A DNA stretch of 64,000 nucleotides from Parietichytrium sp. I65-24A (Eukaryota > Sar > Bigyra > Thraustochytrida > Thraustochytriidae): contig BLSF01000036.1 in the NCBI GenBank assembly GCA_012862575.1, forward strand, positions 394,574 to 458,573, written 5' to 3'. This document shows positions 54,241 to 64,000 of the stretch, one piece after another. A model generated the notes under the pieces. The model was not told where the DNA came from. It saw nothing but the letters and a program-made list of their open reading frames with translations, and made no database searches. The position numbers and the translations under genes were made by a program. Each line of letters opens with the position of its first letter. Positions within the stretch are counted from its first letter, which is position 1.

Positions 54241-56280
54241 CCTTAACCTGACTCTGTCTTTCTCTTTTCTTTTAACTCGAAAACATGGCACTTTCGGAAG
54301 AGTCTTGCCCAAAGAATACCCCTCACCTTGTGTCTGCCTTACCAGAAGGACTGAATGCCCAAGTGCCTTCGAAGAGGGTTAGGCTTCACCAAGTGACTGC
54401 GCATCGAGAGAAGAATCATCGCAGCTGCTACAGCTGTGTATGTGAGCCGTCTTATGACTTTGACAAAGCTCGCTGGCTGAGAAAGCGCTAGCTGAAAGAT
54501 CGGATGTCGGAGAAGGAAGTTTATTGGGCCAGGATTCCTGGGCTGCTTCACGAGGCACACGACAATCACCGAACACATCGAGCATTAGCACAGTCGGCCC
54601 GCGGCAAGTCGCTCCGCTGCATCCCGATGAAAGCGATCTCTCCAAAGTAGTAGCTAGTGGGGAAACAACCTTGTCCGAACAAAACGTTTTTTTTTGTCCG
54701 TGTGGCAGGAAACACAACCCACATGAGTGCCACGTTTTATCATCCCTTGCCCAGAGATAATTCGGTGTTTGTGCCGTCTGTGCATCCCAAGTCCCTCGCT
54801 CTTGCTATGTCAAAGGTGCCCGTACTGACGTGAGAAAGAGCCTCCCAAAATCAAGATCAAAAATCCAAATTCAGAATTCAGAATTGAGAATCATCTGTCC
54901 CAGAACGATAAAATCTTGCATTCACGTATGTCACTATGTTATCTTAGGCTTTCGAATAAGAGACGTCATCAGTCGGGGAATTCAGAGCGATTTGTGGGAC
55001 CTTCTGAATTGCGTCTAATGTGGAACACCTGTCTTGAGGGACACTGTTTTGGAGCTCGGCATGAGAGTTTTCATGTGTCAGTCAAGACGATGCGATGGCT
55101 TAGAAGAGGCGCGTGGAGCCAAACACATCGGGCATTGGCACAGCCGGCCCGCAGCAAGTTGCTCCGCTGCATCTGGATTGAGGCGATCTCTCAAAAGCAG
55201 TAGCTAGTGGGGAAACAATCTTGTCCGAATCCCAAGCGTTTTTTTGTCCGCAATGTGTATGGCTGAAAACACAACCAAATAGCAGTTCGAAATATATCCG
55301 CGTTTCATCACCCCTGGCCCCCGAGATAATTCGTCCCAAGTTCCTCCCTCTTGCTACATCAAAGGTGCCCGTATTGACTGCGAGAAAGAGCCTTGCAAAA
55401 TCAAATTCAGAATTCAGAATGATCTGTCCCAGAACAATAAAAAGCAAGCACAGCTTGCATCCACGTACGTCACTTCAGTATGTCCTCTTATGCTTTCAAG
55501 TAAGAGACAGCATCAGTCGGGGAATTCAGAGCAGAAAAGCGATTTGTGGGACCTTGTGGATTGCTTTGTTTTCTTGGAGGCGACCAGTTGTGTCGGGTGC
55601 TTGAGAATTCGCTGGTCTGGGAAGCAAATTTGGGACATTGCGCGATGAATGATGTGCGATGAGTGATGTGCCAGTTTCAACAAGCAGCCATGCATGAGTC
55701 TAATGTGGATCACCTGTCTTGAGGGAGACTGTTTGGGAGCTCGGCGTGAGAGTTTTCGTGTTTAGTCTAGGCAACGTGAGTGGCTCAGAAGAGGCGCGTG
55801 GAAGGCTTGTGCTCTGCCATACGCCCATACGCCGTTTCGTGCCACGGGCTGAATTACTCGGTGCGATAAGTTTTGTCCCAACTCTGTTTGATGGCCAGGT
55901 TGATTCGGCCTTCGTCCTGGTCGTGGGTGGACCTCCAAGACGCCAAAGAGTCCTCTCGAATGACACTGTGCAAGCAAGGAGAGGCAGAACGGATGCAGTC
56001 ACCATGCAGAGTAAATGAACTCAAGTCATGCATAGTTGACTATCTATATCATGCAAATGGTCAAATAAACACAAAGGTCGGGGTAGCCAGCAAACGTATC
56101 AATGAATAGGGATATCCCGTTGGAGATGCCATTGCAAAGTCATTCTCTCAGCTTGGTCCCAAGCTCAGACCCAAAACGCAAAAGAGCAAAGCAAAACCAA
56201 AACAGCCAAATCGCAAGCCATCGAAAGCAAGCGCCAATCGAAAGGAACGTACTGCCAATCTCGACTTCATCTCAAGAACA
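54241..56280. other. Intergenic region containing a ~550-690 bp tandem duplication
   Basis: No gene supported. The tandem repeat is listed separately. Frames on both strands near 55700-56020 are open but show no protein features. Confidence 0.5.
54565..55802. repeat. Two-unit diverged tandem duplication
   Basis: Unit 1 (about 54565-55115) and unit 2 (about 55114-55802) share in the same order: ACACATCGRGCATTRGCACA, TAGCTAGTGGGGAAACAA, a T-rich TTTTTTGTCCG, GAGATAATTCG, CAGTCGGGGAATTCAGAGC, and AGAAGAGGCGCGTGG. Offsets are about 545-570 bp through most of the unit. They rise to about 685 bp at the end because unit 2 has an extra ~140 bp (about 55560-55695). Origin unknown. Confidence 0.8.
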
Positions 56281-58452
56281 ATGCTGCGCAACATCCTTGG
56301 AGCAGCCATGCTCAGCGCGGGGCTGTCAGCCGCCGCTCCTTCATTTCGAGCCACGCTTGACGCTGGGGTGTTCTCCGAACTGCTGTGCGAATGCACGGAT
56401 TGCTGCACCGTCACTGAGTTCGACTTCATCACCAGCGACACCATTGACGTGAAAGCAAGTCCTGGTGACGCCGTCACGTGGTCTGGCTCCAACGGAGACG
56501 GAGCTGTGTACGACTCTGTTGCTGGCTGGGACATCAGCGGCGTGCTGACTCACTATACCCTCATCTTTGACCAGGATGTTGCAGATTGCACGCAGTCTCA
56601 CGCGTATGTGTTCAACCAAGCAGAGACGATGACTCCGACCAAGGTTGCAATGAAGGCCGGGTCTGGGTCCAAGCAGTGTGTGGTGAACTGGGATGGTGTG
56701 TTTGAAGACACCTTTGCATACTCCAACTTTGATGACATTGTTGTCTTCTTCCTCTTCAAGGATGCGGTGGCTAGCGACAGCGCCGTTGCCGTTTACAAGG
56801 ATGAGACCGAAATCATCACCATCTTTGACATCAACCGCCCATCCTTCGTGACGGACTTGTACGCGCCAGTCAACACCGGGGCTGGCAGCACTGACAACTG
56901 GGAGCTGCAGGTCAAGCTTCGCTACTTTGAGGAAACGGACGAAAATGAGTGCGAGCTTCCTTCTTCTGTCCTCCTCCAGGTAGGCGACTGTGCAGCCGTC
57001 ACGCTCAGTTTGTCGGGGTCCAAGACCTCCTCGGCACTGTACTCCTACACGCCTTCCATCCCATACCTCGAAGGCTGCGCAAGCACTCGCGAGGAGACTT
57101 CGAATGGAAAGATCCTCTACACGCTGCCACTCACGATGAGCACCGATGATATGATTCCACAACTGACTGGACCACAGTGCGGCGATCGGAGAATGGTTTA
57201 CGAAAATGGCACCGAGTTCTACATGCTTGTCGAAGTGAACGTCGATGGCTCCACCGTGGTGAGCGACGTCTCCAACATGAAGTTTGACATTCTCGACTTT
57301 GACATCGCCACGACATGCGACGGGCTGTTTACTGAACAAGCTATCCTTGGCTTCACCCTTCAAGTGAAGCTTTCTGACGATGATTTCCAAGAGCTGACTC
57401 CAGAAGAATTCATCTACCTCGAGGATGCGACCTTTCAGCAAGACGGGGATGCTACTTGCACACTTGACAGCGGGGTGCACATTTGCATGGTCAACTACAA
57501 GTCCACTGGCTGTGTGCTCATGGACGCAAATGCCGATGGAACTTGCGCGGTAGAGAACCTTGGACTGATCCAGACCTCGGCTTCGTATGTGCGAACCGGA
57601 GGAGACAGTTCTAAGGCATACGACTTTACTGGATCTTTTCCTGACACAGTGTTCGCGCAAAGCTCTTGCCCTACCAAAGCCGACACCGTGTCATTCAACA
57701 CGGAGTTTCCTGTCGAGGTGACTGCAGTGAACCAAGGAGGAATGAACGAGCCGATCAACGTGCAAATGACTTACTCTTCTCCAGAGATGGACGAGAACAC
57801 GGCCACCACATTCAAGATCTACAGCGTCAAGGTCACAGCAGGCGGCGTTTCCCGTGTCTTTACTGTAGACAACAAGATCAACTTGATGAACGTCGAAGCT
57901 TCGCCGTACTACAAGGACGCGCACTTTTGCCGCTACGAGGCTGCCGGATCTACTTCATGCGAGCCTTTCTACTCTTTGTACAGCAACGCATACACACAGA
58001 GCACAAACTCCTTCAGTGCGACCAATGCTCGCGGCTACGAAGATTGCCAAAAGATCAACGTTCGCAATGTGGACACCTTCACCTTCACCCCTAACGACTG
58101 GGCTGCATTCGAGTCCCTGGTCGAAGACACAAACGTAGAGCTCGCAATTGAAGTGCAAGCAGCGCTGGACACTTGCGGGGAGTCTAGCAAAAACAACCGT
58201 CTTCTGCAGGGCAGCGAACGCCTCCTCCAGGACGAAATCGTCAAGGTCGTGAATGGGTCAGCTGTCATCATCATGAACCAGCCGTCGCCATCTACAGAGA
58301 GCCAAGCGTTCCCTCTTTTGATCGTGCTTGTCTGCGTTGGATCGGTCTTGGGCCTTGTCTGCGTTGGGCTCTTGGTGTTTGTAGTGCTTCGTCGCCGCCA
58401 AGTCGAGCGTGAGGACGAGAAGCAAGACAAGCTCACCATCAGCGAACTGTAA
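56281..58452 (+). CDS. Secreted type-I membrane protein, unknown function
   Basis: 723 residues from the ATG at 56281. An N-terminal signal peptide (about 1-20, MLRNILGAAMLSAGLSAAAP) and a C-terminal membrane segment (about 678-703, LLIVLVCVGSVLGLVCVGLLV) followed by a basic RRRQVERE stop-transfer and short charged tail make this a type-I surface or endomembrane protein. The ectodomain is rich in Asp, Thr, Ser and Cys, with several paired cysteines early (CECTDCC, about 37-43) and spaced beta-like segments. This pattern is typical of extracellular adhesive proteins, but no known domain is recognised. The juxtamembrane region has NRLLQGSERLLQDE. The last 919 bp are repeated directly downstream. 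Confidence 0.85.
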   Translation: MLRNILGAAMLSAGLSAAAPSFRATLDAGVFSELLCECTDCCTVTEFDFITSDTIDVKASPGDAVTWSGSNGDGAVYDSVAGWDISGVLTHYTLIFDQDVADCTQSHAYVFNQAETMTPTKVAMKAGSGSKQCVVNWDGVFEDTFAYSNFDDIVVFFLFKDAVASDSAVAVYKDETEIITIFDINRPSFVTDLYAPVNTGAGSTDNWELQVKLRYFEETDENECELPSSVLLQVGDCAAVTLSLSGSKTSSALYSYTPSIPYLEGCASTREETSNGKILYTLPLTMSTDDMIPQLTGPQCGDRRMVYENGTEFYMLVEVNVDGSTVVSDVSNMKFDILDFDIATTCDGLFTEQAILGFTLQVKLSDDDFQELTPEEFIYLEDATFQQDGDATCTLDSGVHICMVNYKSTGCVLMDANADGTCAVENLGLIQTSASYVRTGGDSSKAYDFTGSFPDTVFAQSSCPTKADTVSFNTEFPVEVTAVNQGGMNEPINVQMTYSSPEMDENTATTFKIYSVKVTAGGVSRVFTVDNKINLMNVEASPYYKDAHFCRYEAAGSTSCEPFYSLYSNAYTQSTNSFSATNARGYEDCQKINVRNVDTFTFTPNDWAAFESLVEDTNVELAIEVQAALDTCGESSKNNRLLQGSERLLQDEIVKVVNGSAVIIMNQPSPSTESQAFPLLIVLVCVGSVLGLVCVGLLVFVVLRRRQVEREDEKQDKLTISEL

Positions 58453-58458
58453 AGCGAN

Positions 58459-59371
58459 AACTTGCGCGGTAGAGAACCTTGGACTGATCCAGACCTCGGC
58501 TTCGTATGTGCGAACCGGAGGAGACAGTTCTAAGGCATACGACTTTACTGGATCTTTTCCTGACACAGTGTTCGCGCAAAGCTCTTGCCCTACCAAAGCC
58601 GACACCGTGTCATTCAACACGGAGTTTCCTGTCGAGGTGACTGCAGTGAACCAAGGAGGAATGAACGAGCCGATCAACGTGCAAATGACTTACTCTTCTC
58701 CAGAGATGGACGAGAACACGGCCACCACATTCAAGATCTACAGCGTCAAGGTCACAGCAGGCGGCGTTTCCCGTGTCTTTACTGTAGACAACAAGATCAA
58801 CTTGATGAACGTCGAAGCTTCGCCGTACTACAAGGACGCGCACTTTTGCCGCTACGAGGCTGCCGGATCTACTTCATGCGAGCCTTTCTACTCTTTGTAC
58901 AGCAACGCATACACACAGAGCACAAACTCCTTCAGTGCGACCAATGCTCGCGGCTACGAAGATTGCCAAAAGATCAACGTTCGCAATGTGGACACCTTCA
59001 CCTTCACCCCTAACGACTGGGCTGCATTCGAGTCCCTGGTCGAAGACACAAACGTAGAGCTCGCGATCGAAGTGCAAGCAGCGCTGGACACTTGCGGGGA
59101 GTCTAGCAAAAACAACCGTCTTCTGCAGGGCAGCGAACGCCTCCTCCAGGACGAAATCGTCAAGGTCGTGAATGGGTCAGCTGTCATCATCATGAACCAG
59201 CCGTCGCCATCTACAGAGAGCCAAGCGTTCCCTCTTTTGATCGTGCTTGTCTGCGTTGGATCGGTCTTGGGCCTTGTCTGCGTTGGGCTCTTGGTGTTTG
59301 TAGTGCTTCGTCGCCGCCAAGTCGAGCGTGAGGACGAGAAGCAAGACAAGCTCACCATCAGCGAACTGTAA
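58459..59371 (+). pseudogene. Second copy of the 3' part of the membrane protein gene, after an N
   Basis: After the single ambiguous base at 58457 the sequence restarts at the position equivalent to 57540 and runs for about 917 bp with only a couple of substitutions (e.g. GCGATCGAAG versus GCAATTGAAG near 59065) to the same stop codon. It has no start codon or signal peptide of its own; the open frame across the N is accidental. It is either an unresolved haplotype/assembly join or a very recent tandem duplication. Confidence 0.85.
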
Positions 59372-60971
59372 AGCGACCAAATCACTAAATAAATAGAAAA
59401 TCGTTTCTCTTAAAAACATAGCTTACATAAAATAGTATTGTTTTGATTCTTCTCCAGCGGGTGTGATGAGCCTTGAACGTTTCTGCCATTTGCCCCCACC
59501 GCTTCTTTCGGTTGCTTCTTGCATACATACATACATACATATACTTGTGCGGTGTGTTTTTCAATCGGGACCAATCATGACACGGTCGCATTCAGCAATA
59601 AGCAATGAGCGCTGTTGGGATGCCCGTAGCGGATTGGCTGAACTTGAAGGAGGGCTTGTCACCAGTCTTGCAAGTGGTAAAGAGAGCGCCGTCTTAGAGA
59701 ACTCGGTGAAGATGGTCAAGCTCAAGCACAGCGGTTTATCATAACAGTCTCAGAGTAAAACATCCCCTGAAACTCGCAAAATAGTTCAAGGGCAGCAGGG
59801 AATCTAGTTGCCTTTCTTGTTCCTCGCGCTTTTTCAGTCATTAAAAATGATGTGATTCTTCAACGACTCTATCTGGTCTGGGACCGGAAGCGATCATTGA
59901 AAGAGGGTTCTATCCTGGGTTCGTCCAAGACTAGGATTCTCAAAATCGAGGCAAAAGGTCATCTTGTGTGGTGCAGAGGAGCAGATGAACTATTGCCGTG
60001 CAGCGATCGACGCTGAGGTTGGTTCTCGTACCCGGCCATGGGTTCCTTTCGTCGCTGGCTATATCAAACGGATCAAGTTGCTCACTGACTGACTTTGTTT
60101 TCTTCTTTCCCACAAGCGGAAGGCGGAATACCTTTTATTGAAGGTGCTGATGAGAAACATGCAACGCAAAGAAGCAATTTTGGGTTCTCGTGTCAAGAAA
60201 CTGGACCCAATCTCGGATCTTGATTATTCCTTCATTCGTTAACGTCGTCGTCATTGCTCTTGAAAGAAAAAAAAAGCATATCATCCGCTCGAATGTTCGC
60301 TGTGATTCGGGTGTCGGAGCCGCCTTATAAAATCAAATGTGTTTTCTTGTACGGCGGCGTAGCGCTGAGACCATTTGTTTCGTGTCAACAAGTTCCTCTC
60401 CCTCCGCACTCTTTATCCTAAGTCCTGTCAAATGCCCGTAACTGGCTACAAATTGATTGACAAGATCGAGATACTGGCGCAACTGCGTCGCTTGTGTGTG
60501 TAATACTTGTAGCCGCTACCCTGCTGTTGCTCATGGCCTCATGATCGAGGCTGAGTACTCACGCGCCAGTGAATGGATCATCGAACTCCCAAATTGGCTG
60601 TGTTCACTGAAAAAGAAAGAGAGCCAGGTCGAGAACGATCACCCCAAGCGGACAGTAGCGCTGCATAGATCACTTTAAGTCGCGCAGTTCGACCAAGTTT
60701 TGCAGGTGTTGCTCCTACCCCTCTGCTAGTTGGTCACCCCACTTTGCTATAGGGGTTGTTTACGCCGCCACTTTAATGCTAGTCGGTCACGGTGGTGTTA
60801 GGCGGAACGAAAACATGCACGATGCGGATGTTGACTGTCAGTGTCTGCCAGTTTTACCCAATTTTCGTGACTTTTGCGCGCAACACTGTCTCGGACAGCC
60901 AACTTTGATAGCTAGCACTCAGAGTGCACGAACCTGTCTGTAGTACGATGAGGCAAAAGATCGCCAAGGGG
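59372..60971. other. Intergenic region
   Basis: No gene supported. It contains a (CATA)n run near 59523-59541 and a block near 60732-60765 resembling 7764-7800. Confidence 0.5.
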
Positions 60972-61487
60972 AGACGCTTGTGAGCTTTGGCCCGGTCTCA
61001 ACCTTGTCGAATCGACTGCGTTTTACGAGGGAGCAATCTGCATACTCGGCAGCTTCAACATCAAATCATCCAGATCATCGAAATTCATCGACCATCGCAG
61101 CAAGAGCAGCAGTCACCAAACGCAACAACACGAACAACAACAACAACAAAAGCAACTCTTTGCACAACACATCACCCTCAACAAAATGGCATCCCACATC
61201 GAGTACCCAGCTCCAGCTATGGAGGAGCAGAACGTCAAGGTCCCATTCGAGACCACCGAGGCTCCAGTGCAGGTCAACGAGGAGGTCGCAGCTCCAGTGC
61301 AGACCGAGGAGGTCGAGACTGTGGAGAAGACCGAGGCTCCAGTCGAGCAGGTCAACGAGACCGAGACCTCCGAGGAGACCCAGGAGAACCAGGACGAGCA
61401 GGTGGAGAACGATGAGCAGTAAAAGATTTTCTGGCAAACTATTCGTACTCTTGATTGATATATTTTACAAACACAACTACATCTGTC
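60972..61487 (+). repeat. Duplicated block B: promoter, leader and acidic-protein gene
   Basis: Partner of 53723-54240. It starts at the same AGACGCTTGTGAG boundary and keeps the CAA-rich leader, with small indels in the trinucleotide repeats near 61130-61150. Confidence 0.9.
61186..61422 (+). CDS. 78-residue acidic disordered protein, copy B
   Basis: Same length and start (MASHIEYPAPAMEEQ) as copy A at 53937-54173, with one amino-acid difference; most nucleotide changes are synonymous. Here it converges with LITAF-like copy B 130 bp downstream, whereas copy A is divergent from LITAF-like copy A. Function unknown. Two near-identical copies with conserved promoters suggest either gene-dosage selection, gene conversion or very recent duplication. 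Confidence 0.75.
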   Translation: MASHIEYPAPAMEEQNVKVPFETTEAPVQVNEEVAAPVQTEEVETVEKTEAPVEQVNETETSEETQENQDEQVENDEQ

Positions 61488-61550
61488 ACTTTCCCTATCA
61501 CTGTAGTTTTACCTTGATCCAAATGAAAAGCAGGTCACGCAGTTCAGAGC

Positions 61551-61874
61551 TCAGAACATGTTTGTATGGAGAACCCTGCCACACGTCATGCATCGCGTCT
61601 TTGTGTCTTTGCAGCTGTCCATCACGAACGGGAGCCAGCAAAGTGGCCAGAAGAGAAACAACAAAATGATGAACGCCACAAGAGTCATGAACCCAACATT
61701 GCGGGTTTGTACAATGACCGGGTTCCCGCACGGGCAAGCGGATCGAAGTGGCTTATTCTGATAAGGCACGTATTGCGGCTGTGGCTGTGGCTGTGGCTGT
61801 GGCTGCTGCTGTGCGTAAAAGACTTGTTGCGGCTGCGCCACAGAAACCGGCTTTGCTTCATATGCGATGCTCAT
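61551..61874 (-). CDS. LITAF-like domain protein, copy B
   Basis: 107 residues from the ATG at 61874 (MSIAYEAKPVSVAQ); the frame is open upstream but without another usable ATG. It has the same architecture as copy A: Pro/Gln head, CPCG cluster, hydrophobic segment LVAFIILLFLFWPLCWLPF, and terminal CKDTKTRCMTCG knuckle ending HTNMF. The Gln-Pro run is longer than in copy A because of a GGCTGT-type repeat (minus strand), the only substantial difference. Membrane-associated endosomal role inferred from the family. Confidence 0.8.
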   Translation of the reverse strand: MSIAYEAKPVSVAQPQQVFYAQQQPQPQPQPQPQYVPYQNKPLRSACPCGNPVIVQTRNVGFMTLVAFIILLFLFWPLCWLPFVMDSCKDTKTRCMTCGRVLHTNMF

Positions 61875-64000
61875 ATTTGTGCTTTGTCTGTTTTTTCGTG
61901 CGGCCTCGATTTGTGTTTTGCTGTCGAGTGCTGTTCTGGAGCGATCTTGCCAAGTGACCTCCTTTCGCAAGTCAATGGATGTGACAATGAACCATGATAA
62001 TCTCGGCAAACTGCGTTCATGACAAAATTCAGTTCAGAGAAAAGTCAGAATTCAGCAGAGGCGTGAACGTCAACTACTAGCCTTCCGTCTAAACATGTAC
62101 TACCCTTCTTGTAACGACTAGCGAGAACTAAACGTCCTGAGAAAATGGATTTCTTGCTTTGACTTTTCTAATTAGGCTCTCCAAGTTCACAGGAGTTCGA
62201 AAGTGACACCCACAAACAGCAATTCTTTACAAGAGTCGGAAACCCTTCCGAAACTTCGTTCACGGCACGTGACTGCAATCTCAGCACAGCTTATCGCGCC
62301 AGCGCCAACTTTGAAGGAGTGCGGGCCGGAGTCTTCTCTGCTCATGAGGGTTGCTGAGATGCCCTCAGGTACAAGCTGAAATTTGGCCAATGACACTTCG
62401 CAGGCCTTCAAGTTGAACTTCTGTCAATTGACTGTGAATTTACGGTTAGCGATGATTTTAGCGATCCGAACAATCCACGCTGCGATTGAATTGGTCGAGA
62501 AATCAGACGCAGCCAATGTCTCAAGGGAAAGCTTCACAAAGGTAACAGACACAGTTGAGGGGCAAACTACGCGAACATAAAAGCATTCTTGCTTCCAACG
62601 TAAGAGATCATTTGTCGTATTTGTCGAACGAAAACAGCCCCAGCCTCAGTCTGTCCGGACGATAATGACGCGTGCGCTGAATGTCAGATGAGCGCTTCAT
62701 GTAAAGGTGACAAGATCACTCGCTCAAATCAGTTGGTGCTGCGCTTCATGTGCTCCTTCAACCGAGTCTCCGTTCGAGCGAATTGTCTTCAAGCACCAGT
62801 ATGAAAACTCCAACTCCGAGTCGAACATGGAAGCAGCACAGTGTCCGATTTTCGAGAACTCGCGATATTCGTCAGGCGTATTTTCAGATATGAGCAGTTC
62901 TTATCTCTGATCCATGATTCGAGTTGGAGCTGGAGAAATTTCCGCGAAATGTCTTGACGTTTCTTATCTTTCTTCGACATCAAGTTCGGTCAATCAAAAC
63001 GACATGAAATGAAGTTGCGCAGTTGCGACACGGTGGCGATACAGTCTGTCACGTGGCATGTGGCATGTGGCAGCACACTTCATTTAAAAGCCTTAAGCTT
63101 ACACCCCCAATTTCGAATCCCATGCGGGAATTCAGAAAACCTTTCATGCGTACAGTCAGAGCGTCTGGGGACAACCGAGCGCCTGCATTTCACTCAGTCG
63201 TTTCTCTACACGAGTCAGAACCCGTCGACAACTTGCACTGACTGGCATGCGGGAAGCGTCACAGTATCCGACGTGGCCTGTGCTGTTGCAAATCACCTAC
63301 CTCTCTCAGTCCTCTGACAGACTGGCATGGCAAACCAAGATTTCAAAGGTACTTTCGAATTATACACGCGGGAATTTTCTGCCTGACTCCTCCCAATCCG
63401 CCGTCCATCAAGTCGCTCATCGCTCATCGCTCATCGCTCATCGTAGGCATTGCATTCAATCGCAGTCAGTCGCTGTCGCGGCAGGCGGCGATCCACAGGC
63501 AGAACAAACTACTTTGCCCAAATCTTTGCAACCTTCCAACTGCACTAAAAAGTGCAAATGACCTATTTCCACTACGGTCCATGATAGACCAAATCATAAG
63601 AGGCATTTATGGGCCGGATGTGGAGCGAAAATGTGCGATGCAGGAGTTTGCGATTAGTAGTGCACTATCTTAAACAATAGTCCGTGGACCGAACTCGCAC
63701 ACGATGCGAAAGTCGACAAAGGTAGAAATGAATGAGTTAACAAGGAGATTGAAATTTGGAAAAGATCGCTCGATCGCTTTTCTAGTAAGTTTAAACCTAC
63801 ACATGCTATCGAAGAGAGAGCCACTTTGCCCTCCTGGCGCAATCTGCGTATCTTAAAATGTCTGAACATTCACCGCAGTCGTGTTGTAGGAAGGACGAGC
63901 CTCGATAAGGATAGGAGAGAGTCAGAAGACGAAAGATCTCCAAGTGAAATGAGGCGTACAACCACTTGCGTGAAATCGTAGCAGTAGCAGGAAGACTTCC
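61875..64000. other. Terminal intergenic region
   Basis: No gene supported to the end of the window. A TCATCGC tandem repeat (about four units) lies near 63413-63443. Short open frames have no features. Confidence 0.5.

Noticed and set aside
56341-57660. 439-codon minus-strand frame opposite the membrane protein gene
   Set aside because: Antisense shadow; the plus-strand frame has signal peptide and membrane anchor and continues to a proper stop.
58409-59371. 320-codon frame reading through the ambiguous base
   Set aside because: The frame is created by the junction at the N and starts inside the previous gene; it has no start or signal peptide of its own.

Overview
This window is nuclear DNA from a eukaryotic protist. 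Genes are mostly intronless, lie on both strands and are separated by 0.2-3 kb of repeat-rich spacer. A PF16/SPAG6 armadillo protein, plus two further possible axonemal proteins (C2-like and ASH-like), points to a flagellated organism. Isocitrate lyase (glyoxylate cycle), holocytochrome c synthase, a mitochondrial-type HisRS and ClpP, and an alpha-2 bacterial-type GlyRS fit a heterotrophic stramenopile such as a thraustochytrid. That placement is inference from gene content, not a demonstrated identification. The four introns I can place are short (90-129 nt) with GT..AG ends, and three or four of them have a CTAAC/CTAAT/CTGAC-like branch site.

Layout. 1-245: 5' end of isocitrate lyase (-). 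3.2-4.8 kb: cytochrome P450 (-). 5.9-7.0 kb: zinc MDR dehydrogenase (-). 8.6-8.8 kb: a pure (AG)~94 tract upstream of eIF5 (9.1-10.5 kb, +), which converges on GlyRS (10.8-12.2 kb, -). 13.2-14.4 kb: RRM protein (+), converging on an ABHD/YheT-type hydrolase (14.7-15.95 kb, -). 17.8-18.5 kb: two-exon coiled-coil protein (+). 18.6-20.1 kb: PF16/SPAG6 (-). 21.7-22.9 kb: C2-like protein (+). 23.9-24.7 kb: RGS-domain membrane protein with an in-frame TGA (+). 25.5-26.3 kb: two-exon glutathione S-transferase (+). 27.1-31.1 kb: F-box/SNF2/RING ATPase (+). 31.3-33.2 kb: GT61-like glycosyltransferase (-). 33.4-34.0 kb: decayed TnpB/Fanzor-family nuclease gene (-). 34.7-35.6 kb: Ser/Lys-rich protein (-). 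38.5-39.8 kb: holocytochrome c synthase with five CPVKHD motifs (-).

40.5-43.0 kb: two Bap31-like paralogues head to head. 43.8-45.3 kb: organellar HisRS (+). 45.4-46.3 kb: ASH-domain protein (-). 47.7-48.4 kb: mitochondrial ClpP (+). 48.6-50.6 kb: TUL1/FLY-type transmembrane RING E3 ligase (-). From 51 kb the window is dominated by recent duplication. There are two LITAF-like genes and two nearly identical genes for a 78-residue acidic protein (with duplicated promoters), placed either side of a secreted type-I membrane protein gene. The last 919 bp of that gene is repeated directly after a single ambiguous base, probably an assembly artefact. 61.9-64 kb holds no gene I can support.

The genes do not form a pathway. 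Shared themes are organelle maintenance (HCCS, HisRS, ClpP, perhaps GlyRS), ER/Golgi membrane quality control (Bap31-like, TUL1-like, LITAF-like, GT61) and the flagellar axoneme (PF16, possibly the ASH and C2 proteins). The most notable points are the Fanzor-family relic, the interrupted RGS gene, the P450 with Pro in place of the invariant heme-loop Gly, the CPVKHD array on HCCS, and a recurrent intergenic palindrome-like motif GTACTSACTGTCAGTAC.
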